DNA of 10,264 bases, from NCBI GenBank assembly GCA_964447275.1, contig CAYURI010000018.1:1-10264 (forward strand), read 5' to 3'. Made by a program: the position numbers and the translations under genes. Below the pieces are notes generated by a model that searched no databases, was not told the origin of the DNA, and worked only from the letters and a program-made list of their open reading frames with translations. Below, piece by piece: positions 1 through 5,965 of this stretch (position 1 is the first letter of the stretch; every line of letters starts with the position of its first letter). The DNA is from DAOSVX01 sp964447275 (GTDB taxonomy: Bacteria; Bacillota_I; Bacilli_A; RF39; UBA660).

Positions 1-1
1 A

Positions 2-862
2 GAGTTTAATGCTAGTACGACAACTTATGCAGTTGATATGGGCTCAGATATTACGGGGATTAAAATAACGGCTTCTAAAGCCGATAGTACAGCAAGTGTA
101 ACTGGTACAGGGGAATTCCCAGTTAGTGAAGGAATTAATACTTTTGAAATCAAAGTAACAGCCCAAAATGGTGATGTTAAAACTTATACTATTAATGTTA
201 ATGTTGAAGATAAAAATCCGATAAATGTTACTTATGATGATGTTACTTATGTTGTTGTCAAAAGAAAAGAACTACTTACTATGCCTTCATCATTTACGGA
301 GACAACTGTTAAAATAAATGACTTAGATATTCCGGGCTTTTATAGTGAAACTTTAAAATATACTTTAGTAGGTCTTAAAAATCCTGAAGGAGTAGTAAGT
401 TTATTTATATATGATAATGGTGAATATACTCCTTATATCGAATTATCTTTAAATAATATTGTCTTTACTCCACTTAAATATAATAAACCAATTGAAAATT
501 ATGAAAAAACCACGATATTAATTAATACCGTTGAAGTAGAAGCATTTAAAATAAATGATAAATCTGATTATGCTATCGTTTATGGTAAAAATGTCGAAAC
601 TGGTAATACTGGTTTATACTTATATGACAGTGAAGAAAATACTTTACAAAGATATAACGATGAAGAAAGTGATATCTTAAGAAAAGATATTAAAGATTAC
701 TTATTAATTATCTTTATCTTTGGTGCTGGATTAGGTTTATCAGTTATCTATATCATTATTAGTTTAGCTGCAAAAAAGAAAATAGTAACTATTCCAGAAA
801 ATAATGTTGAAGAAATAAAACCATTAAAAGTTAAGAAAAATAAAAACAAAGATTTAGAATAA
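2..862 (+). CDS. Membrane-anchored cadherin-like beta-sandwich surface protein (5' end missing)
   Basis: The reading frame is open from the left edge, so the gene begins outside the window; 286 residues are visible. Residues about 1-70 resemble the bacterial cadherin-like beta-sandwich repeat (Pfam Cadherin-like family), with the typical run of an alternating strand, 'VTGTGEFPVSEGINTFEIKV', then 'AQNGDVKTYTINV'. A beta-rich stretch of about 150 residues that I do not recognise follows. A single hydrophobic segment (about 233-256, LLIIFIFGAGLGLSVIYIII) precedes a lysine-rich tail of about 30 residues. This suggests an extracellular N-terminal part anchored by one C-terminal helix with a short cytoplasmic basic tail; there is no LPXTG sorting motif. 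Such domains occur in adhesins and cell-wall proteins of Firmicutes, but the ligand here is unknown. A terminator follows directly. The domain call is fairly secure, the function is not. Confidence 0.7.
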   Translation, partial: EFNASTTTYAVDMGSDITGIKITASKADSTASVTGTGEFPVSEGINTFEIKVTAQNGDVKTYTINVNVEDKNPINVTYDDVTYVVVKRKELLTMPSSFTETTVKINDLDIPGFYSETLKYTLVGLKNPEGVVSLFIYDNGEYTPYIELSLNNIVFTPLKYNKPIENYEKTTILINTVEVEAFKINDKSDYAIVYGKNVETGNTGLYLYDSEENTLQRYNDEESDILRKDIKDYLLIIFIFGAGLGLSVIYIIISLAAKKKIVTIPENNVEEIKPLKVKKNKNKDLE

Positions 863-876
863 ATAGCTTATTAATT

Positions 877-901
877 AAATCAATCTATTGATTGATTTTT
901 T
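877..901 (+). terminator. Rho-independent terminator of the surface protein gene
   Basis: A 9-bp perfect inverted repeat (AAATCAATC at 877-885, GATTGATTT at 890-898) with loop TATT runs into a T-tract. It lies 15 bases after the stop codon. The stem is AT-rich, so efficiency may be modest. Confidence 0.7.
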
Positions 902-919
902 AATGCTTTATGTTAGAAT
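892..919 (+). promoter_or_regulatory. Promoter for the 944-1531 gene
   Basis: TTGATT (892-897) is followed after 16 bp by TAGAAT (914-919) with an upstream TGT, giving an extended -10. It overlaps the end of the preceding terminator. The predicted start of transcription is near 926, just before the AGGAGA ribosome site at 930-935. Confidence 0.55.
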
Positions 920-943
920 AGAAAATTAAAGGAGAACTTTAAT

Positions 944-1531
944 ATGACTTGTAAATATACACTTAAAAACGGGGAAACAATTATAATGGATATTTTTGAA
1001 AGATTTTTAGAGCCTGGTAAAAAGGTGGTTTATCATCCTGCTTCTGATATGAATTCTTACTTACCTAAAAATATTATTGAGGTATTAATGGATGAAGAAA
1101 CAAATAAACCCTATTTTATAATTGGCGATGAACAAAGATATTTTAGTGATTATGATTATTTATCACTTAATGAATTTATTGAAAAGATTCATAAAGGAGC
1201 ATCATCAGGAAGGGGACTGACTTATGAAGATTTTATTGCTACTTTATTTAAAGAAAAAGATAATATAGGCTTTGTTTTACTAAATTATGAAGAAAACGGA
1301 ATTATTAGAGTATTTTGTCCTATAGGAACAGAAATAATTCCTGAAACTAATTGGGAAAACAAAATATTTTTAAAAGCTGGTGGAATAGAAGAAGAGCTTT
1401 ATACTAGAGAGTTATTTAAATTAATATGCGTAGGAGACGTTAAAGTAGTTAACAGGGGAGAACCTATAAAAGTTAATCAAACAGAGGTATTTATAAGAAG
1501 AATATTAAGCTATATTAAAAGGCCAAGATAG
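944..1531 (+). CDS. Hypothetical protein, 195 aa, monocistronic
   Basis: I do not recognise this protein. The ATG has a good ribosome site (AGGAGA at 930-935, 8 nt away). The product is 195 residues, mixed alpha/beta by appearance, rich in Glu, Lys and Ile, with no signal peptide or membrane helix, so probably cytoplasmic. The N-terminal part (1-80) contains short strands such as 'KPYFIIGDEQRYFSDYDYLS'; a second part (about 92-165) contains 'YEDFIATLFKEKDNIGFVLLNY', and the end is basic (RRILSYIKRPR). It is flanked by its own promoter and a terminator that overlaps its stop codon, so it is likely a stand-alone transcription unit, not part of an operon with the surface protein or tagO. Coding status is supported by the ribosome site, the length and the flanking signals. 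Confidence 0.75.
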   Translation: MTCKYTLKNGETIIMDIFERFLEPGKKVVYHPASDMNSYLPKNIIEVLMDEETNKPYFIIGDEQRYFSDYDYLSLNEFIEKIHKGASSGRGLTYEDFIATLFKEKDNIGFVLLNYEENGIIRVFCPIGTEIIPETNWENKIFLKAGGIEEELYTRELFKLICVGDVKVVNRGEPIKVNQTEVFIRRILSYIKRPR

Positions 1532-1556
1532 TGTTAACTATTTGGCTTTTTATTTT
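1517..1556 (+). terminator. Terminator overlapping the stop codon of the 944-1531 gene
   Basis: The arm at 1517-1531 (AAAAGGCCAAGATAG) pairs with 1538-1550 (CTATTTGGCTTTT) around loop TGTTAA, with one bulged A and two G-U pairs. The 3' side runs into a T-rich tract. The 5' arm includes the last codons and the TAG stop. Confidence 0.7.
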
Positions 1557-1582
1557 CTTTATAATTTATTTTGTAGTATAAT
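1554..1582 (+). promoter_or_regulatory. Probable tagO promoter
   Basis: A perfect TATAAT lies at 1577-1582. The -35 is weak (TTTTCT at 1554-1559, 17-bp spacer). The predicted transcription start (about 1589) falls on or after the in-frame TTG at 1588, which argues against that TTG as start codon and for ATG 1609. Confidence 0.5.
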
Positions 1583-1608
1583 AAATCTTGAAATATATAG
1601 GAGTACTT

Positions 1609-2718
1609 ATGAGATTAGAAACTAGTTTATTAAATATATTATTAATAGTTGGTACAACATTCTTAATTAGCTTTTTATTTTTATTTGTTAACAGGGCTTT
1701 ATCAAAATATTTAGGGGCAATAGATATTCCTAATGAAAAAAGACGTATTCATAAAAACCCAACCCCAAGAATGGGAGCTTTAAGCATCTTCTTAAGCTTC
1801 TTAATTGGTTATATGATATTTGGTGAACCTAGTATTCAAATGAATTCGATTTTAATCGGTAGTTTTCTTTTAGTTATTACGGGAATGTTTGATGATATAA
1901 AACCAATTGCTAATCGTTATAAATTAATTGTTCAAATCGTAGTTGCTTTAATTGCCATCTTTTATGGTGGATTCTTACTAAAAGAAATTGATGCTTTTGG
2001 TTTAGTAATTAACTTTGGCTGGGTAGCTTATCCAATTACCTTATTCTTTATCGTTGGGGCCATTAACTGTATTAATTTTATTGATGGTATGGATGGTTTA
2101 TCAGGTGGGATATGTGCCATATACTTTCTAACTGTTGGTATCATAGCTACAGCTTTAGGGAAGTTTAGTGGTTTAGATGTTTTACTTTGTTTTGTTACTT
2201 TAGGAGCAGTATTAGGTTACTTAAAACATAACTTTCACCCCGCGAAAATATTTATGGGTGATGGTGGTTCAATGTTTCTTGGTTATATTATTGCCATCAT
2301 TGCTTTAATTGGTTATAAAAATGTTACATTTAGTTCATTCTTAGTACCACTTACTTTACTTGCTGTACCAATCTTTGATACTTTAATGGCAATTATTAGA
2401 AGACTAATTAAAAAACAAGGCGTTATGATACCTGATAAAAGACATTTACATTATCAATTATATAAATATAATAATTCTGAGACGAAAACCGTTTTAACAA
2501 TTTATGCCATTGACTTATTGTTTGCTGCAGTTACTATTTTCTATGCTTTAGGTGATAATAAAATAGCCATGCTAATCTATTTAATCTTATTTGGCATATT
2601 ATTATTTATTGTCTTTAAAACTAGTATCTTAATGTCTGAGACAAGAAAGAAAAAAATTATTAAAAAGTTATTTCCTAAATATTATGAAAAAAAATATGGA
2701 AAAGAATCCAAAATATAA
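1609..2718 (+). CDS. tagO: Undecaprenyl-phosphate GlcNAc-1-phosphate transferase (TagO/WecA family)
   Basis: A multi-pass membrane enzyme of the MraY/WecA polyprenyl-phosphate phosphosugar transferase family. It moves a phospho-HexNAc, usually GlcNAc-1-P from UDP-GlcNAc, onto undecaprenyl phosphate: the first step of wall teichoic acid or other surface polysaccharide synthesis. Family motifs are all present: Asp pair D95-D96 (GMFDDIKP), N153-x2-N-x2-DGMDGLS (to 165), PAKIFMGDGGS (211-221) and the C-terminal His motif DKRHLH (276-281), which separates WecA/TagO from MraY. About ten hydrophobic helices are visible; the tail is Lys/Tyr-rich and cytoplasmic. I start it at ATG 1609 (369 aa) because AGGAG lies at 1599-1603, 5 nt upstream, whereas the upstream TTG 1588 has no ribosome site and coincides with the predicted transcription start. 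The sugar specificity cannot be read from sequence. No terminator follows before the next promoter. Confidence 0.92.
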   Translation: MRLETSLLNILLIVGTTFLISFLFLFVNRALSKYLGAIDIPNEKRRIHKNPTPRMGALSIFLSFLIGYMIFGEPSIQMNSILIGSFLLVITGMFDDIKPIANRYKLIVQIVVALIAIFYGGFLLKEIDAFGLVINFGWVAYPITLFFIVGAINCINFIDGMDGLSGGICAIYFLTVGIIATALGKFSGLDVLLCFVTLGAVLGYLKHNFHPAKIFMGDGGSMFLGYIIAIIALIGYKNVTFSSFLVPLTLLAVPIFDTLMAIIRRLIKKQGVMIPDKRHLHYQLYKYNNSETKTVLTIYAIDLLFAAVTIFYALGDNKIAMLIYLILFGILLFIVFKTSILMSETRKKKIIKKLFPKYYEKKYGKESKI

Positions 2719-2722
2719 ATTG

Positions 2723-2731
2723 TGCTATAAT
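2723..2731 (+). promoter_or_regulatory. Extended -10 promoter of the LRR/LRR/SUKH operon
   Basis: TGC followed by consensus TATAAT (2726-2731) forms an extended -10 with no clear -35 hexamer. Transcription would start near 2738, just before ribosome site AGGGGA (2743-2748), giving a very short leader. It begins only 5 bases after the tagO stop. Confidence 0.6.
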
Positions 2732-2754
2732 ATTTGTATGATAGGGGAAAAATT

Positions 2755-4266
2755 ATGGGATTATTTGATTCAAAACCAAAAAAACAATTAAGAAATATTA
2801 ATGGATATATCGTTGATGAGAATGGTCAATTAGTTGACGTTCCAGTAGGCCTAAAAACATACAATATTCCTGCAGAAGTAAAAATTTTGAATCCATCACC
2901 TGAGCTATCAGCAAATAAAGTTTTGGAAAAATTAAGAGAAGCGGAAGAAATAGTTTTTGCAGATGGTGGTATTGAAAAACTCCCAGCAGATTATTTTACT
3001 TTTGGCTCAAAACCTAAAATTAAAAAAATTAAATTACCAAATGGCTTAAAAGAACTAGGAGATAGAGCCATAGATGCGGTAACAGTCGATTATAATTTCC
3101 CCACTACTATCGAATATCTAGGAAAAGATATGTACCCAAATGCCTCAAAACTTGTTATTCCTAGCGGAATAAAAAATTTAGGAAGCCAGTTTGCATCACA
3201 TGATACAAGCTTAACACACGTAGAAGCTCCAGGGTCTATTAAAAAATTGCCATACTGTTTCGTTAATCAATGTAAAAATTTGAAAACGCTTATATTACAT
3301 GAAGGAATTGAAGATGCAGATATTAAGGCTTTTTTTGGTTTAAATAGCTTAGAGTATTTAGAGCTTCCAGATAGCTTTAAAGCCCCTTTTGAATCCGTTA
3401 TGGAAAACCGTGGAGGAAGCAATAAAAGAGGCAATAGCTCATATGATGGAGGTCGTGGCGTTTTTGAAGCACAACAAAACAACATTGTGACAATTAAGAA
3501 AACACATAATGGGGTACCATTTACTTTTCAAATTCGTAGAGGAGATTTTCGTGAAATTGCATTTATAGGAACATCAGCGGTGATAAGATCTTTCGATGGC
3601 AAAGAAATAAATATTGATTTATCTAAATTAGATTCAAAATCTGTATATTCAGTTAATATTGAAGAAGGAAAAATATCTCAAGTTTCTAACCAGCAACCTT
3701 TTCAAAGTCAAACGCCAATTAAACCTACTCCACAATTTCAACAACCCACATCTCAACCACAGCCAGTACAACCAAGTCCAAGACCAACACCCCAAGTTAA
3801 TCCTCAGCAACAACTGCCGAAGCCAATACAGCCTATTAATGGTCAGCCACAACAATCAATGCCAAAACCTGTTCCTCCAACTGGCGGAGATCCTTTGTAT
3901 TCAGGCTATACTGATGCAGAAATTACTGCTATGCTTCAAGAAATATTGTTTGAATATGTTTATAGAACTGACTATTATCAGAATTTAGATTTTAAAACTA
4001 AAACACAATTACACGCCCCATTTAATGAAGAAATAAGAAAAAAATTAAGAAGATTAAAAAAAGGTCAACAGCTTGATATTGATGCAATTAACTATTTATT
4101 TGAAGAACTAGTTAGAAAATTGAATGCTCAAAAAAATAATTCTGAAGAACTTTTGCAAGAACAAGCTAGACAAGAAGAACTTGAAAGATTAAAACAAGCT
4201 AGGCAGCAAATACCAGCCACTGAAGAAGCAGTTGAAGAAGAACAAGGCGAAGGAATGTTTATGTAG
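2755..4266 (+). CDS. BspA-like leucine-rich-repeat protein with Pro/Gln linker and shared C-terminal tail
   Basis: The product has 503 residues. Residues about 80-215 contain degenerate BspA-type (LRR_5) repeats, seen as recurring 'I..L.LP.GLKELG', 'LVIPSGIKNLG', 'HVEAPGSIKKLP', 'TLILHEGIED', 'YLELPDSF'. Residues 220-310 form a second, beta-rich part. A Pro/Gln-rich linker (311-378) leads to a helical, charged module (379-485) with coiled-coil character (EELLQEQARQEELERLKQA), and the last 21 residues are RQQIPATEEAVEEEQGEGMFM. No signal peptide or membrane helix is visible. The start is ATG 2755 (AGGGGA at 2743-2748, 6-nt gap); TTG 2734 precedes the predicted transcription start. It is first of three genes; the next starts 17 bases after its stop. 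LRR_5 proteins mediate protein binding, but the partner is unknown. An effector or adaptor role is inference from the SUKH neighbour. Confidence 0.8.
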   Translation: MGLFDSKPKKQLRNINGYIVDENGQLVDVPVGLKTYNIPAEVKILNPSPELSANKVLEKLREAEEIVFADGGIEKLPADYFTFGSKPKIKKIKLPNGLKELGDRAIDAVTVDYNFPTTIEYLGKDMYPNASKLVIPSGIKNLGSQFASHDTSLTHVEAPGSIKKLPYCFVNQCKNLKTLILHEGIEDADIKAFFGLNSLEYLELPDSFKAPFESVMENRGGSNKRGNSSYDGGRGVFEAQQNNIVTIKKTHNGVPFTFQIRRGDFREIAFIGTSAVIRSFDGKEINIDLSKLDSKSVYSVNIEEGKISQVSNQQPFQSQTPIKPTPQFQQPTSQPQPVQPSPRPTPQVNPQQQLPKPIQPINGQPQQSMPKPVPPTGGDPLYSGYTDAEITAMLQEILFEYVYRTDYYQNLDFKTKTQLHAPFNEEIRKKLRRLKKGQQLDIDAINYLFEELVRKLNAQKNNSEELLQEQARQEELERLKQARQQIPATEEAVEEEQGEGMFM

Positions 4267-4283
4267 TTAGAAGAGATGATATA

Positions 4284-5417
4284 ATGGTTAGTAAAAAGAT
4301 TAAGACTTTTGTTATGCATAATGAGGCAAATATTTTAATATCAGTAACCAATGGTCGTTTTTTTCACGAGCCATTTATTGATTTAGGCGACTACACTTAT
4401 AAAGCCGAGGTTATTGGTAATGATGCCTTTTTAAAATGCAAAGGAATGAAGAGTTTAGTAGTTCCTCATGGTTATTTAAAGTTAGAGCAATGTGCACTTA
4501 TGTTTACACCCACATTAGAAAGATTAACTCTTCCAGAAACAATTGAATGTATTGAAAAAAGCAACTCGTTTTTCCTTTCTGATTCTAGTTTTGCACCAAA
4601 TCTACATGACATAACTTTTCAATTTAGGGATAAAGAACAACATGTTCACTCTGACGTTGGTTTTGAAAGCATACATAAAACTAAATCTGGAGAATTTATT
4701 TGTAAGATTTCTGAAAACAATTATATAGTTATAAGTCGAGATGAAGTAAGACAGGTTTCTCAGATTTCTGATTTTGAAATAATTGATAATTTTGATTTTT
4801 CAAGTCGATATGAGAATAATTTATATGCTAAAGGTAAGCCTGATGTAGATATAACCAGAATGACTGAAGATCAAAGAAGAATCGCAATAAAAGAGTTTTC
4901 AGAGGGGTTGCCATCGCTTGAAAACTTATTGAGTAATTTTGCTCAAAGAGGATTGGTTTCCAACGGAGCTTGTGCAGGCCATGATACAAGGGGTGGATAC
5001 TTCTCATTTGTTAGCGATAATATTCCTTATAACATTCAAAGGTTAATCATAAATAAAGCTAAAAAAATGGGGGGAAAAGTCAAAACAACTGGTAAAAACA
5101 TATATATCGATATTCCATTTTTAGAGCGTGATGCTTTTTTAAATATGATTTCATCGCAAATATGTGTATTACCTCTTCAACATCGCTCCCCAATTATTGT
5201 TAGTGAAGTTGAAAAGCAACCGCTTTTAGTGTCAGTAGAACCGGCTGCTTTAGATCAAGATAATAAGCTGCCAAGCAATGATCAACTTGAACAACAAAAA
5301 ACACTAGAAGAAAAAGTTGAACAGGCAGGACTTAAAGAATTGCAAATAATTAGGCAGCAAATACCAACTACTGAAGAAACGATTGAAGAAAAGCCAGGGG
5401 AAGGAATGCTTATGTAA
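4284..5417 (+). CDS. Second LRR-like protein with CAGHD module and the same C-terminal tail
   Basis: The product has 377 residues, with no signal peptide or membrane helix. Residues about 40-115 look like two or three degenerate BspA-type repeats (AFLKCKGMKSLVVPHG, PTLERLTLPETIE). Residues about 193-292 form a separate alpha/beta module with a Cys-His motif, GACAGHD (228-234), followed by a strand (GGYFSFVSDN). I cannot name it; from memory it resembles a Cys-His module in hypothetical proteins of gut Firmicutes. A charged, Gln-rich helical segment (331-356) leads to the tail RQQIPTTEETIEEKPGEGMLM, 15 of 21 identical to the upstream protein's tail, so the two genes share an end module. The start ATG 4284 has only a weak purine-rich site (AGAAGAGA) and may depend on coupling to the gene 17 bases upstream. 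M11 (4314) is a possible alternative start but has no ribosome site. Confidence 0.72.
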   Translation: MVSKKIKTFVMHNEANILISVTNGRFFHEPFIDLGDYTYKAEVIGNDAFLKCKGMKSLVVPHGYLKLEQCALMFTPTLERLTLPETIECIEKSNSFFLSDSSFAPNLHDITFQFRDKEQHVHSDVGFESIHKTKSGEFICKISENNYIVISRDEVRQVSQISDFEIIDNFDFSSRYENNLYAKGKPDVDITRMTEDQRRIAIKEFSEGLPSLENLLSNFAQRGLVSNGACAGHDTRGGYFSFVSDNIPYNIQRLIINKAKKMGGKVKTTGKNIYIDIPFLERDAFLNMISSQICVLPLQHRSPIIVSEVEKQPLLVSVEPAALDQDNKLPSNDQLEQQKTLEEKVEQAGLKELQIIRQQIPTTEETIEEKPGEGMLM

Positions 5418-5471
5418 TCAAGGAAAATAAAAAGAGGAAATTAATTTAATATAAGAAATGGAGATGTTAAA

Positions 5472-5891
5472 ATGAACAGTTTTAATAATGAATTAAGTAT
5501 AATAATAAGTAGATTAGAAAAAAATGGCAAAGTAAGTTTTGCACCAAAAGTCACAGAAGACCAAATTATTGAATTTGAGACTAAAAACAATATTACTTTA
5601 CCTTTAAAGTATAAAGAATGGTTGTTATTTTCAGATGGTGGTGAACTGTTTCTTCCTGCTGGAATTCAATTGTATGGAGTATTACATAATCCACTAATTG
5701 ATATTAATGATGACGATAGGCCAAGTGATAATTATATTGTAATTGGTGCGCTGGCAGATGGAAGACCAATCCTTTTTGAAAAAAATAGCGAACGAATTTT
5801 AGTTTATAATCATGAAACAGGCGTAATAGACGAAGTTGACACTTTTTATGACTTCTTTGATTTTCTTAATAACATAGACTCTAAACTTTAA
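5472..5891 (+). CDS. SUKH / SMI1-KNR4 family protein, probable immunity protein
   Basis: A 139-residue protein with the SMI1/KNR4 (SUKH-1) pattern: an N-terminal helix, then 'EDQIIEFETKNNITLPLKYKEWLLFSDGGEL' (29-59), the family's hallmark 'LP..Y..wl..sdGG' core, and a C-terminal part with 'DGRPILFEKNSERILVYNHETG' and 'FYDFFDFL'. Length is typical for the family. It should be soluble and cytoplasmic. SUKH proteins are widespread as immunity proteins that bind and neutralise toxins of polymorphic toxin systems, though some have other roles. Here it is the last gene of the unit behind two LRR proteins; the ribosome site is GGAG (5460-5463, 8 nt before ATG). A strong terminator overlaps the stop. 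If it is an immunity protein, the partner is most simply one of the two upstream products; neither shows a recognised toxin domain. Confidence 0.82.
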   Translation: MNSFNNELSIIISRLEKNGKVSFAPKVTEDQIIEFETKNNITLPLKYKEWLLFSDGGELFLPAGIQLYGVLHNPLIDINDDDRPSDNYIVIGALADGRPILFEKNSERILVYNHETGVIDEVDTFYDFFDFLNNIDSKL

Positions 5892-5908
5892 TAGTTTAGA
5901 GTTTTTTA
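5876..5908 (+). terminator. Terminator of the LRR/SUKH operon
   Basis: A perfect 10-bp inverted repeat (ACTCTAAACT at 5878-5887, AGTTTAGAGT at 5893-5902) with a 5-base loop is followed by six T. The loop contains the TAA stop of the SUKH gene. Confidence 0.9.
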
Positions 5909-5913
5909 TTGCT

Positions 5914-5942
5914 TTGACAATAATCACCATTAACTATATAAT
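5914..5942 (+). promoter_or_regulatory. Consensus sigma-A-type promoter of nifJ
   Basis: A perfect TTGACA (5914-5919), a 17-bp spacer and a perfect TATAAT (5937-5942) predict strong constitutive transcription starting near 5949. It begins just past the preceding terminator's T-tract. The nifJ ribosome site AGGA (5955-5958) lies 7 nt before ATG 5966. Confidence 0.88.
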
Positions 5943-5965
5943 TAAAAAGAAAGTAGGATGATGAT

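Noticed and set aside
1588..1608. TTG 1588 as tagO start
   Set aside because: It lies at the predicted transcription start and has no ribosome site; ATG 1609 has AGGAG at 5 nt.
3267..3855. Minus-strand reading frames in the first LRR gene and a shifted plus-strand frame at 3659-3988
   Set aside because: They are shadows of the coding frame, partly caused by the repetitive Pro/Gln codons; no ribosome sites or sensible protein composition.
2719..5913. Insertion sequence or integrated element carrying the LRR/SUKH operon
   Set aside because: No transposase, integrase, flanking direct repeats or inverted ends are visible; only a slight impression of different codon choice.
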